A DNA stretch of 64,000 bases from Rostratula benghalensis (GCA_013399305.1 VXAI01000140.1:1133484-1197483), one strand, 5' to 3'; shown: positions 25,800 through 44,046, numbered from the stretch's first letter. Notes: generated by a model not told the origin, from the sequence alone. Program-made: numbers and translations.

Positions 25800-26310
25800 A
25801 GCTGCATCCAGTTCTGGAGTTCTCAGCACAAGAAGGACATGGACCTGTTGGAGATGTCCAGAGAATGCCATGAAGATGATCAGAGGGCTAGAGCCTCTGA
25901 GGACAGGCTGAGAGAGTTGGGAGGTTCAGCCTGGAGAAGAGGAGGCTCCAGGGAGACCTTAGAGCCCCTTCCAGTCCCTAAAGGGGCTCCAGGAAAGCCA
26001 GGGAGGGACTCTTGATCGGGGAGGGGAGACATAGGACAAGGGGGAACAGTTTTTACACTGAAAGAGGGGAGATTTAGATGAAACCTCAGGAAGAAAATCT
26101 TTAGTGTGAGGATGGTGTGGCACTGGCCTTGGGTTTCCCAGAGAAGCCGTAACTGCCCCATCCCTGGAGGTGTTCAAGGCCAGGTTGGATGGGGCTTTGA
26201 GAAACCTGGTCTGGTGGGAGGTGTCCCTGACCATGGCAGGTGGCTGCAACTAGATAAGCTTTAAGGTCCCTTTCAACCCCAACCATTCAATGATTCTCTG
26301 ATTCTATGAC
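25800..26310 (+). mobile_element. CR1 LINE copy A of an inverted pair, sense
   Basis: A CR1 3' fragment 5'-truncated near 25800 (CATCCAGTTCTGGAGTTCTC) and complete at its 3' end (GATTCTCTGATTCTATGAC). Its complement matches the copy at 56580-57120 nearly base for base: by eye roughly 15 differences in about 350 aligned bases, not computed. Diagnostic shared text is AGGTGGCTGCAACTAGATAA, which differs from all other CR1 tails in the window. The match continues past the CR1 end into flanking DNA. Confidence 0.93.
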
Positions 26311-26515
26311 AAAGTGTGTCTGGAGTTTATTCTCCTTGTCAAGCAGAAGCTGCCTTTCATGAATACATGTCCTCCGATGGATGGAGGCAGGTGTCCACCC
26401 TGGTGAGGAGGAGGAGTAGCTGATACTTTTCCTCTCCTGTCTAAGAGTTTCCTGTGCTCCCAACATCGTAACTGCAGAACTGGAGAAAGATTTGTTAGTT
26501 TTCTTTTGGTCAAGT
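26311..26515 (+). repeat. Non-CR1 sequence shared with 56396-56580
   Basis: Directly after the CR1 tail, about 140 bases (AAAGTGTGTCTGGAGTTTAT onward) match the complement of 56437-56580 with about six differences by eye. A weaker match, with an 18-base length difference, continues to about 26515. The sequence is not CR1 and I do not recognise it as an LTR or SINE. It may be a CR1 3' transduction, part of an unknown repeat, or a segmental duplication. Confidence 0.85.
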
Positions 26516-28188
26516 ATTTAAATTTTCCAGGCTCACAGGTGGAGGGCACCTCTCTACTCCCTCTCTACTAGCTCCATCTGGAGGCTTCAGAAAAAACTTC
26601 CATTGTGAAATTATTATCTTTTTTATTATTTTCTTAATATTTATTTAGGAGTTAAGGTTGTCTTGGCAGTGAAAATCACTCATGCCAAAAAGCACTGAGG
26701 CAGTGGCACTCATGGGTGCAGAAAGCTGCCACCGTCCAAGCAGAGCTGGAAGCCCCTCAGCTCAAGGACCCACGTAAAAAATACTTCACTTTATAGTGTC
26801 CTGGGATAAATATCAGCATCCCAGATTATTGCTATAGTAAAGACCCACCAGAGATACATGTACTGCCCTCTTCCAAAGGGGAACTTTTGTAGGACAATCC
26901 TGGTGCTCACACTTGACAGCCCAAGGTGAAGAAAGCCTCTGCAAAGCTTCTTGCTCTACAAGCCTAATAATAACAAGGTGCAGAGGAAAGGCAATGTGCC
27001 AGACCAGGCGAGAGCAGGACACAAAGCCTCTCCAAGGTCTCCTTTTCTCCCAGGTTTTCCTGCTTAGGAACAACCTGCAAAAAGACCATAGCCCGCGAAG
27101 ATGTGCTTCCCATTCTTTGCTTCCTCTCTGCCTCTGCCAGCAATACAACCATCCCAGGATGCCAGAATTGCTTCTCCACCTGGGTAAAAGCTACCTCAAT
27201 GCTAAAAACATCCTTTGGAGGCTTAAGGTGAATCATGATTGCTGTCCAGTGATGGACCATGGAGAGCAATACAAGAATCAGGGAGAGACCTCCTGCTAAG
27301 GGATAACAATTCTGAATGAGATAATTATCCCAAATCCTGGATGTGACTGCCTAGCCAGAGCAGAACCAGGGTGATGCTTGGAGTACCAAGGGTGCTCCAA
27401 AGTCAGATGTCCCCTGCCTGGTGTCTGTGCAGCATGAAGGCAGGACGTTGCTACTTTTTCCTCCTCTAACTGATCACAGGTGCATGCTGGAAGCTCTTGT
27501 CAAACCAAGCTGTTGCTCTTGAACTCTGAGCCTGCAAACAGCTGGGTGGTGACACATTGATTGGTTTTAACTATTTTAGGAAACATCCTGCCCTTTTGTT
27601 CAGTCATGAAATGTGTGTAAGGCCCAATGGCAAAATGTGAATGCTGCAAAATCCCATCTTGATACCATCCAAAATCGCCTTCCTTATCTTTCCTGACAAT
27701 GGTGCAATTCTAGCATGTAACCAGTAACAGGACCTCTCTCCACAGCTACCTGACCCTTGCTCCAGCACTAAATGCACACCATCTCCTGCTGGGACTTGGG
27801 CTTTCAGCTTAACAGTGAAGCTGGCTGCTGATTGGGTCATAAGGGAGCCACCACTTCTTTCTTCAGCTGCTTCCCAGTTATCAGCCCAAAGAGGTGCTGA
27901 GCCTCACCTCACACCAGAACAAGTCTATATCCATCAGGCAAGCACCTTCCAACTCATAAACTTTGTAGACTCTCATCTTTTGCTTCCTACTGATCTGTTT
28001 TTCCCTTGGGCCCTAGAAGACCTTTGTATTTTCACACATCTCACATGTGCTGCCTTTCTTTATCCTTGATCCAGCTGGGAGCAACAGGCATTGCTAATAC
28101 ATATCCCCATGCACCAGTGAGAGATGTGTATAAAACTGCCATGCCTGGCCATTTACTTTGGAGTCAATCTCTCTTTTGGTATCAGAAA
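26516..28188. other. Unique intergenic DNA, no gene recognised
   Basis: No gene or known repeat is seen. Overlapping open frames of about 100-130 codons on both strands at 26813-27299 have no exon signals or recognised homology. Confidence 0.5.
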
Positions 28189-28475
28189 GAAACCATAGAA
28201 TGGAATAGCTGGAATAGACCTTAAAGATCATCAACTTCCAACCCCCCTGCCATGGGCAAGGACACCTCCCTCTAGAGCAGGTTACTCAAAGCTCCATCCA
28301 GCCTGGCCTTAAACACTTCCAGGGCTGGGGCATCCACAGCTTCCCTGGAGAAGCTATTCCAGTGCCTCACCACCCTCACAGTAAAGAATTTCTTCCTAGT
28401 ATCTAATCTAAACCTCACCTCTTCCAATTTAAAGCCATTATGCCTTGTCCTGTCACCACACGTCCTGACAAAAAA
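28189..28475 (-). mobile_element. CR1 LINE 3' end, antisense
   Basis: It opens with AAACCATAGAATGGAATAGC and includes CAGGTTACTCAAAGCTCCAT, CCAGGGCTGGGGCATCCACA, GTAAAGAATTTCTTCCTAGT and TTGTCCTGTCACCACACGTC. It is 5'-truncated shortly after. Confidence 0.93.
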
Positions 28476-28595
28476 GTGTAAGCATGGTCTTTTAGGAAGT
28501 TGGGTTTGTTTTTTTTTTTTAAACTTAGAAAACAGAGAGATTAACCTTGAGGAGTTAATTTTCTTCTACTACTTCTTTGCCAAGGAATAAACCTC

Positions 28596-28825
28596 ATTCA
28601 CAGAATGGTTTGGGTTGGACAGGACCTGGAATGTACCTCAAAGATCATCCAGTTCCAACCCCCTGCCCTGGGCAGGAACACCTCCCACCAGACCAGGTTG
28701 CTCAAAGTCCCATCCAGCCTGGCCTTGAACACCTTCAGGGATGGGGCAGCCACAGCTTTTTTGGGACACCTGGGCCAGTGTCTCAACACCCTCAGAGTGA
28801 AAAATTTCTTCCTGATGTCATTCTT
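28596..28825 (-). mobile_element. CR1 LINE 3' end, antisense
   Basis: The complemented tail CACAGAATGGTTTGGGTTGG is followed by CCTGCCCTGGGCAGGAACAC and CCACCAGACCAGGTTGCTCA, ending at the AATTTCTTCCTGATGTCATT block. It lies 120 bases from the previous copy, in the same orientation. Confidence 0.93.
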
Positions 28826-29452
28826 ACTCATCCTCCTTGGCTCTTCACCTTCTCAGACTCCAAGTTAAGCTTTAGGTTGATCTTCTACAAAAAACCTGCT
28901 TTCTGAGAAAGCGTTTGTTTGGGGTTTTTCTCCCAGGACCAGAGGTATGAGTGGTGCTGAGGAAGTGGCACATCCTCAAATACTTATTACCCTTTTCCTT
29001 CAAGCAGAAAGTCCAAATGTTGTCTTTCCTCCCCTCCTAGGAGAAAGGTAGAGGCAGAGCTTCCTCTTGCCCCCTTCCCACGCAAGAGGAACACCACTGT
29101 AGGCAGCAGACACTTTGCTGGGCTTGCACTTACTGTGACACCAAAACCCTTGCTTGCTGTTTTGCCTGAAAGCCATCCACTTCTGTGGCTGTGCTCGGTT
29201 TCTTACAAAACCAGTTTTCACCCAAACTGTTAGGTCTCCATCAGCAAGGGGTTCAGATTGCTCCTGAGATAGTTCCCATGCTGGCTTATTAGGGGCTTCC
29301 TAAACCTCCTGTCTCACATTTTAAAAGGATTCTGTTCCTACCGGCTTAAGAAAAATAAGCATGTAGTATGATTTTTTTTTCACTAAGGTCACATCAGCCA
29401 AAGTATATGAGTGGTCTCATTTTAAAGTGACTCAAGCTGCCTGTGTCTGTTG

Positions 29453-30495
29453 AGAATCATAGAATGGATGGAGTTGGAAGGGACCTTAATGATCACCGAG
29501 TTCCAATCCCCCTGCCATAGGTAGGGACACCTCCCACTACAGCAGGTTGCTCAAAACCCCATCCAGCCTGGCCTTGAACACTCCCAGGGATGGGGCTTCC
29601 ACAACTTCTCTGGGCAACCTGTTCTAGTGTCCCACCACCCTCACAGCAAAGAATTTCTTTCTGTTATCTACTCTAAATCTTCCCTTTCCATTTAAAACCA
29701 TTACGACTCGCCCTATTGCTACACTCCCTGACAAAGAGTCCCTCACCATCTCTCCTGTAGGCTGCCTTCAGATACTGGAAGGTTGCTATAGGGTCTCCCC
29801 AAAGCCTTCTCATCTGCAGGCTGAACAATCCCAACTCTCTCAGCATGTCCTCATAGGAGAGGTGCTCCAGCCCTCTGATCACCTTCATGGCCCTCTGCTG
29901 GACCCATTCCAACAGATCCATGTCCTTCCTGTGTTGAGGACTCCAGAGCTGGACACAGTACTCCAGGTGGCATCTCACAAGAGCAGAGTAGGAGAGCATC
30001 ACCTCCCAAGACCTGCTGGCCTTGCTGCATTTGATGTAGGCCAGGATGTGGTTGGCTTTCTGAGCTGCCAGTATGCACTGCTGGATCATGTTGAGCTTCT
30101 CATCCACCATCACGCCCAAGTTCTTCTCCTCAGGGCAGCCCTCAATCCATTCTCTGCCAAGACTGCATTTGTGCTTGGAATTGACATGTCCCAGGTGGAG
30201 ATTTGCAGGTACATTCCCAACCCAACCTACACTTGGGTTGGTTGAACTTCATGAGGGTTGCACAAGCCCACCTCCCAGGCCTGTCCAGGTCCCTCTGGAT
30301 GGTATCCTTTCCCTCCAGCATGTCGACACCACCACACAGCTTGGTATTGTCAGCAAACCTGCTGAGGATGCACTCTATCCCACTGCCCATGTCTCCAACG
30401 AAGATGTTAAACTGTACTGGTTCCAGTACCGACCTCTGAGAAACACCACTTATCACTGTCTGCCACTTAAGACATTGAGCCACTCATTTGTGCAC
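29453..30495 (-). mobile_element. CR1 LINE, longest copy, with RT remnant
   Basis: This antisense CR1 of about 1 kb has an intact 3' end (AATCATAGAATGGATGGAGT) and extends into ORF2. On the minus strand 29673-30119 reads as the ORF2 C-terminus (for example AAQKANHILAYIKCSKASRS and LFSLQMRRLWGDP). In another frame 30142-30483 reads as part of the reverse-transcriptase domain with an FADN motif at the position where active CR1 has FADD, so a catalytic Asp is replaced by Asn. A frameshift separates the two parts. The element is dead. Confidence 0.93.
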
Positions 30496-30921
30496 TCATT
30501 GAGCAATCACTTGTGAATAAGAAAGCCAAACTGAATATAGGAATATAATTGGTCAAAATTTCCTATGGGTGGGCTGTGCTGTATCTCTCGAAAGCACTGA
30601 TCTGTGGCTTTCCAAATGCTGACATGGTTTAAAAAAAAGGAGCACAAAGCTGAATAAGCTGGAATTCAGTTTTTAAACTGCTGATAACAAATGAAAGCTC
30701 AAAAGCTCACCTTCCTCCCAACCATCATCAGTTACCTGCTGCAATGAAGTCTTGCATTGCTGATCTGGTGAGCTTAATGATAGCTCTGAAGGTTTTGGCT
30801 CGTAAGGAGAGTCAAGTGGTTTCTCTAAACTCCACACACGTCTTCCATCATGGTTTGAGCAGAGGAGAGTGGGTGCACACATAGATGCCCACAATGTAGA
30901 TGCATTGGTGCCATCTGCCAG

Positions 30922-31056
30922 GAAGCAGAACCCCTGGAGGTGGTCAAGGCCAGGCTGGATGGGGCCTGGTGGGAAGCACCCCTGCCCAGAGTAGGGAATG
31001 GGACTGGATGATCTTTAAGGTCTCTTCCAACTCTAACCATTCTATGATTCTATGAA
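30922..31056 (+). mobile_element. CR1 LINE 3' tail fragment, sense
   Basis: Only the last 130 bases or so are kept: CCCTGGAGGTGGTCAAGGCC, GCACCCCTGCCCAGAGTAGG, then TCTTCCAACTCTAACCATTC and a clean ATTCTATGATTCTATGAAG tail. Confidence 0.92.
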
Positions 31057-33178
31057 GAAGGCCAGCTCTCAGCCTCACCCAGCACACCACATCCTCCAAT
31101 ACCTCAACACTTAAATGACACAACAGAAACACCTCAATGAAGAGCAAAGGACTTGATATCATCTTTTCCCTGTGCATGTTTTCATCTGCCACTTCCTATG
31201 AGAAGAGCAAAGCACCCTGTAAAAACAGTGAGGAGGGGACAAAGTAAAAAAAGCCACAGTGAAAGAGAGCTAAAGGGAGAGAAGCTCCAAGAAACAAACG
31301 AGGACAAGACAGGTCAGAAACATGAAGGCAAGGACTACCCCCGACTAACTTGTTTGTAAGCAGTGCACTGGCAGTTCAGTATGTGGTCCATGAGCACAGA
31401 AGAGATTTCCTGTCAAACTGCTGCACAAAAGTCTGGAGGAAACATGTATTATGAGTTCTAACCACTGTTCAAGAGCAAATCAAACGTAGACTCAAGTTTT
31501 AACTTGAGAGGTCAAATATATCATGAGATAGTCTATCAAGTACTGTGGTTAATTAGGCAACTGTTCTGATACACCAGGTTTTATCAGCATCACCTGACAA
31601 GAAGTGAGGTGCCTCCTGGAGAAGGCTGCTTTAAAACAAACATCAAAAAAACCCTGATAAGCCAGATCTTCCAGATTTCCCCTTTAAAAAAAAAAAAAAA
31701 AAAGAAAAAGAAAGTAAAAAGCTTTTTCCCTACATTGCAATGTTTCAGTAGGTATGCACTCCAGCAGGATTTATCATCTCTTATTTATGGTTTTCAGGTG
31801 CAGATGTGCACTTTCTTTAAAAAGGCTACAAGCTCAGTAAAACATTTAACAGTAGGCAGTGTAGCTCCCTCCTGTAACATTCACTGTGAAATACACTCCC
31901 TTAAAATAAGCTGCAGCATGCTAATTACTGGCACAAATTCCCTTGGGCCCTGGGCTTGTGTTGAGATTTTTACTGGCTTTGCACAGAATACCAGAAAGAC
32001 CAGAAAGCAGTTGTCACATTGGCAGCTTTGCTTACCTCCCACGTTTCTGCAAACTGTCCTGAAAAGACAGGACGTATAAAATTTTCTTCTTATTGCTTCT
32101 CCATGGCTAAACTTTTAGAGGAATGAGAAACAGTGAAAAAAACACAACTTATATAGTTCTTCTGTATTCCCAAGACCATCACTTGCTGCACCCTCCCCCT
32201 GGCTGGCCTGTGCCGCAGTAGTTTGCTGCATCACTGCATTACTGCCACTGTACTGAGCAGCTATGGTAATGCTATGGCAGATGACTCTCCAGGATAAATT
32301 TATTGGTGTTTGACTATTTATTCTAGTTGATAAATCCTCAAAGAAATCATTCAATTTGCTTAGAATTCAGTTTAAGCAGTTTTTTTTTTTTGCGGGGGTC
32401 AAAACAGTTCTACTTTTTGAATCCACATTTAGTGACAACAAATAAAAAAAATTAAAAAGGAAATTAGTTGACTCCAGATACAACAGGCCCAAGGTTTACT
32501 TCAGTGATGCTGTTGATCAGAAAAATCAGTTATGGAGAGAGCTTGCACTCTGCAAACACTATGGGAGGTACTTAATGTGCATAAGTGTAGAAACAACACA
32601 GAGCAGACAGTACATCAAAGAAATTTCCAGAAGAACAGACAGTCTAAATCCCTTAGCTCTCTCTAAGATGGGTTCCTACAGGAGGAGCAGACAATATAAG
32701 AATCTCATAGAACAGTTACAGCAACATTCACCTGTGTTGCCTGCAAAGGAATAATTACAGTAAAATCTATCTGGAACAGCTTCCTGAAATGTTCATAGGC
32801 TGCACTAGGAAAATTCTCAAGCAAGTATAGATTAACCTCAGGGACTCCTTGTCTCCTGGGACAAAAGGCCTTGAAGCTACAATCAAATGAGTACCATGCT
32901 ACAGTTCTGACACAGCTTTGGAATCATAGTGCTGGAGTGCAAATCTGCCTTCAGGCTTTTCTGACTGATGTTGACATAAAGCAATTTTGTCTGGGAAAGA
33001 CAAAATGGAAGTGCTAGTCATCAATAAACCTCCTTAAAACTAGTTTCCCTTCAGTTTTTTTTTTAAATTAGGCCTTCAGGGTTCTTTTTTGTACTACCAA
33101 ACCCTGCTAGTTAGGAAACTAAAACATGCAAATAAAGTGTGACAGACTACTCTTAGCCATTATGCGATTAAACATCTT
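31057..33178. other. Intergenic DNA downstream of MDH1
   Basis: No gene is recognised. An A-rich tract (AAAAAG type) lies at 31684-31715 and a T run near 32380-32391. This is the 3' side of MDH1. In other vertebrates UGP2 is the next gene on this side, in the same orientation as MDH1; no part of it is seen. Confidence 0.5.
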
Positions 33179-33503
33179 TTAATATTTCTATTGACAAACA
33201 TTGTAAGCATAACCAGAGTGAACAGTACATACTTGGGAGTCTGTCCAGTGATAGACTGGAGTCCCTGAACCACTGATTCAAGGAGAACTCTTGGCATTGT
33301 AATTTCATTGTAATTTCATAGTCAGTTGAGTCAGAGGATGCTGAAGTGACCACGGACTAGGATGTTTTCCAGTGCCAAACTGTAACTGAAACTCAGATTG
33401 TGCGTTAGTAGGCAAGGCAGAGGCAAACAATTCTTCTGCATCATACGCAGAAAGCGACTAGTACTGAACAGACAAAATTTGGTCGACAAACTAGTTTTGC
33501 TTC

Positions 33504-33509
33504 TTTAAT
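33504..33509 (-). terminator. MDH1: Candidate MDH1 poly(A) signal ATTAAA
   Basis: On the minus strand ATTAAA occurs about 115 bases after the readthrough stop at 33625. A second ATTAAA lies at 33178-33183. No canonical AATAAA is seen on the minus strand between 33180 and 33625. Either signal could end the message; a choice needs cDNA ends. Confidence 0.4.
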
Positions 33510-33624
33510 AATCTTTTGCTAGTAACTCAATAGGCACAACAGTACCAGTAAGCATATGAACCTCAAAATGCACGATTGCCACAGACAGTTGACTTGAATA
33601 CAGTAATAGTGTTCGGGAGGAGAC

Positions 33625-33684
33625 TTAGAGACGACTTTTAGATTCTTCCACTTTTAAATGATTTTGTGTTTCCTCACCACCTAG

Positions 33685-33687
<3 letters not shown>
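33625..33687 (-). other. MDH1: MDH1 stop-codon readthrough signal and peroxisomal extension
   Basis: The stop codon at 33685-33687 is TGA followed immediately by CTA (33682-33684). This UGA CUA context is known to permit translational readthrough in mammals, and MDH1 is one of the established cases (MDH1x). Here the in-frame extension is 19 sense codons (33628-33684), then TAA at 33625-33627. It starts LGGEE, contains VEESK, and ends in Ser-Arg-Leu, which fits the PTS1 peroxisomal targeting tripeptide. The open extension, the stop context and the PTS1 end are directly visible. That a fraction of MDH1 enters peroxisomes this way is inference from the mammalian cases. Confidence 0.88.
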
Positions 33688-39490
<5,803 letters not shown>

Positions 39491-40539
39491 CTGCAAGACA
39501 GTAACACAAAATTACCCACAGCCACACAGTGCAGGCTCCCACCATCCCAAGGGGGTAAAAATTAACAGTTACTGCAGAACTGAGGGTATGACTATTTAAC
39601 CTGGATGAAAACACGTGCCTAAACATGGATCAGGGCCAGCTCCTGGGATCAAACCTCTGTTTTCCTAGAGCCACCAGCAATTTCTCTACTTGTTTTTTAC
39701 AGAAACAGACCACACTTGCAAAAGTATCCCTACGAATTGCTCCTGGAAGAACTTCCAAAACACCAAGAATGACAATCCATTTGAAAAACTTTGTATTCCT
39801 TTTAACAATGATGCCTTTTTAGCACAAGGCCTTACAACATGTGCCTGCTCCTTAGATTACGCATTCACACTTACTACAAAAGTTTTCCAAGCTGCCACAC
39901 TTCACCAGTTTTCAGATTCTTTCAATTTTGAGGGCTGTTTAAGCATTTTGAACACTTACTTGCGACCAAAGACTTACTGAATGGCAGATGCTGAGGAATC
40001 TAAATTTAAACTACTGCCTCACTAAACTGTTAGGCAGCAATTTAACAAATCCACACACAAAAGCTATATTATGGACAAAACCGGACACCAATATCCATAA
40101 TGCAACTGTCCATTGTCAAACTGACCCAAAACTCCTAAAGATTGGGACAAAACTGCCAACACATCACTATGCTGCAAATTGCAAGGGGGTGAACATCTTA
40201 CCCTATAGCAAAAGTCAATTTTGTTAAGCACAGCAGGGACTTGGGGAACTCCAAACGCTACTTAATATTGAAAATATGCCAAAGGACATTCGTAACCCAT
40301 TATTTTGTAAGCATGGATTTTATCTCTTTTTTCCCTAGAGCCAGTGGGGTGAGGCAGATTGGGTTCACACAGGAACAAGCAGACTCTGACCAGCCTTCTG
40401 GAAACCCATGCCCAGTTTTTCAAGTAATTAAAAGATTATCATTTGTATTATGGACAAAAGATCTTCCACATTCAATTATGTCTGAGATGATTTAATTGTA
40501 TCCTGGGCTACATTATGAAAAGTGTAGCTTGCAGAGCAA

Positions 40540-41035
40540 AGGCAGGCTTAGAGCAAGTGGGTGCAAATGAGATGCTAAGTCCAGTTTTGGGATGTCCTCT
40601 GAGTTGTACAGGGATGTTGAGCATCTACTGAGGGTCCAAATTTTACTCCGATGGCTGAGCCTGGAGTTCATGTCTAGAAATATAGAGGACAAGGACCGAC
40701 TTAGCAGCCAACTACTACTTTGAGGAAGTTTATAGAAATAATGTGGCTGAACACCACTCAGGATGGCAGAACATGGGGCAATGGCTACAAATTAAGAGAA
40801 AAATCCTTTATTAAGGTGGTCCTGCTGCACTGAAGCGGGCTACACAGAGTCTGTGCAACCCACATCCTTAAAAATTTTCAAGATCCAGGTGAAAAAACAG
40901 GTATGACCTAACTCAGCAGAAGCAAAATCCTTGCTATCATGGCTGGACTGGACAGCCTCCAGGCTCAGAGCAAGAAAGGGGTCAGACTGGATGACCTCTA
41001 GGGATCCTTTCCAACCAACATTCTTGTCATCAATA
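40540..41035 (+). mobile_element. Old CR1-like LINE fragment in MDH1 intron 1
   Basis: The diverged text keeps CR1 order: GGATGTTGAGCATCTACTGA, GGCAGAACATGGGGCAATGG, GGTCCTGCTGCACTGAAGCG, CTGGACTGGACAGCCTCCAG, GACTGGATGACCTCTAGGGA and TTTCCAACCAACATTCTTGT. It resembles older CR1 subfamilies and lies antisense to MDH1. Confidence 0.7.
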
Positions 41036-44000
41036 TTTATAGGAAAACCATTTTGAAATTTGAGTGTACTCTCTCTGCAGAAGCGACCAGCCAAACAAAG
41101 CTGCATCAATCTAGTATTAGAGAACTACAAAAGTGAGGCCACCTACCCCATTCTACCACATGCTAGATAAAATTACAGCATTAAGTGATAAAGTTAAACT
41201 GCTGGATGCACAGACTTAGACCTCAAAATCTCAAAAACTAAAATCTCAAAACTAGTTTTGGTATGCTGTTCTTGAGGGGTGAAGCTATGCCATCCAAATG
41301 TACCATCATGTCTGGGTGATGGGCATCACAGATTAAGATGCATATCAGATATTAAAGACACCTTTCCAGCATGTTTTTAAGGGGAATCTGGCTTTACTTA
41401 TATGCTCCCTTGGGGAGCAATAAACACTCCTGTAAGGCAACTAATCATGTTAGACAGGAAAATAAGCAGTGAAAAACTACTGTGCTGCAAAACCTTGGCC
41501 TGACAAAACCCCTTATCAGCAGCATATAAAAAGTAATCCTGTGCTTAGCATGTTACTACAGAGCTCACACAGACAACAGCAGAACACATTTTCTTTAAAT
41601 GACATAGTATCAGATATCAACTGAATTGATTTCTGAATTTCCAGTGAACAGAAAGATTTTAAAGGCTTGGCTCACATGTTGCAAAGGAAGCCCATCTTAA
41701 AAGGAGCCCATCTTAAGCACTGTTACAAAGCACTGTTACAAAGAGGGGAAAGTTAATGCAAAGTTTTTCCACTATAAGCACTTTATATGGTAATCTGATT
41801 TAAACATAAGAAATGTGAGTCTATGTACTAGCATTACGGTGAGTATTTAGCATAACAACAGGAGAGGGAAGGAGTAGAAGATAAAAAGGCAAGAGGTAGG
41901 ACTATGTTTTGGGTTTTTGTGTTTTTTTTTGTTTTTTTTAAATTAAGGATAAATGTAGAGTCTGTCTTAGTAAAAAAAAAAAAAAAAACCAAAACCACAC
42001 TTTCCATCATGATTCAATGCCATCTTCTCAAAAAAGAAAAGTTTGCTTACTACAATTCTTCCTGTTCTCCTCCCATTTTGGGCTGCTGGAAGGAGGAATG
42101 TAAGCTAAAATAAACTGAGGAGTACTACCTACTTGTTTTCTTATCTCCAGGCTCTCAGTACATTAGATTAAAATGCAAAGCTTTCCCTGAACGCTCTTGC
42201 CTCTGCACCAATTGGGAGCAATTAATATCAAAGAAAGTTTCATGTTCTCACTTGATTCCAGATTAAGAAGCCAAAAACGTGTGCTTCTATCAAAGTGTAG
42301 TTAATTCTCCTTGGAAAACTTATATCACATAAAAATCAGTATCATAGAGCATCTGAGGCTACTTATGGAGACTGGATGTTTAGAGAAATGAGTAGCTCCC
42401 AAATGAAGTTGTAGGCTCCACACGTTCATATTTGGGCACTTTAATCCATGGCTTGGCTCCTGCACCAGGTTTCAGTAAGAATAGTTTCATGCTGTAGTGA
42501 CTACAAAGGTGACCTTTACACCCTCTCAGGCATACAAGAGCTAGAGGACAAATTAAATGACATCTAACTGAACTGTTTAGTTTCAAAGCTTTCCCCCCTT
42601 CACACACAGCTGATGTAGAGCTAAAAAGTTTTAGGGAACTGTGACAGTAGGTAAAGGTAATGATAAAAAGAAAGAAAAAAAAAGATAACATTGTATTCCC
42701 AAATACCCTTCTCTTTCTAATTCAGCAAACACACAAGATTTCTCCACCTCATAAACTATCACATTTAGAAGTAGAACTTCCACTATTAGATGAGGAAACT
42801 GTGAGAGCTTAATGCCCTGCTCTCCTCCCCTCCCCCTCCTGCCGCACATATTCTGGTTTAAGAACTCAGTGCCTAAATTATCTCTGTGATTATCACTAAT
42901 AGCAGACCTAAAATGCAAGTACCTTGTATGAAAATAGCACTACACTGCAAAACTGATTCAGGATGTTATAAAGGTCAGTAATCCATAATCTATCAAACAT
43001 AGGTACTAGAAAATTTATGTCCTATCTACACAAGTGATGGACTTTGCATTACTAATTAGAGTTATAAAAAAAACCCTATAAACATTATTGCTGATAAACT
43101 TCGCTTTTTGTAAAATATCAGCAACCTAACATTACTTCTGAATATTAAAAAGCCAAGCAAAGTACCTCACACTGTTTGATAAGTAAGACTTTAACACTTA
43201 AAGCAATCTCCTCAAAAAACTTTCCCTTTGCTCTTCTCTCTTTAAAGCAGGGTTGCTGCAACAATATATGCGTTTGGAAAACTGGTAGAAAGTATCAGCA
43301 TGACAGTGGTCCACTTTACCAAACCCAGCAGCACTGTGGTTCACAGGCTGGATTCCGAAGAAATTCTTTCCTTAAGAAGTGACCTTGAGATAAGTGTCCT
43401 TAAAAACATTTTCCATTTCATTTAGCTAACAGCAGTTACATCAAATGACACATGATTTTGTTTCAGAAGGTTAAAAACCTTTGCCCAATGCCAAACACGT
43501 AATGAGAGTAGTAAGAGCAAGATAAAAACCAGTGACATTCTAAAAAGTCTGGGCATCAAAGTAAGTTTCAAACAGCAGTTCTCCTGGAGACCAGAAAATT
43601 CATGGCAGCCAACATTTTAAATGGTCTCTGTCACAAATTAAACTTGCTGCCTTGTGGTCACTTCTGAGAAGTCATATTTTGGATAGAAATAAGAGTGGGG
43701 AGTTAGAATAGGTAAGACTTACAAATTTCAGTACTCCTTAGATGGTATTTGGAAGAATAAGCCACATTTGAGAGCTTGCAAGCATCTCTTCTACAGCAAA
43801 GTACCAATAGAAAACGGTGGGATGACAAGGTATGAAGTTTAGAAAAACAAGGACATTTTTCACAATTGTAGACGAAAGCAAGGTCTCTCTGCAAGTTTGT
43901 ATGTGTACAAATAGAAATATATATGCTACAGAAAAGCAAAGCGCTCCAGTTCACCTGTGTAACCTCAGAACAGAGCATGAAAAGCTTCACAATTCAGAGC

Positions 44001-44046
44001 GGCAACACAAAGAGCTGGATTTCTGACAGCAAGCAGGGATAAAAAA
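41036..44046. other. MDH1: MDH1 intron 1, no exon seen
   Basis: AT-rich intronic DNA with a T/A-rich stretch at about 41920-41990. Two adjacent small tandem duplications lie at 41686-41742. No alternative exon is recognised. Confidence 0.6.
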
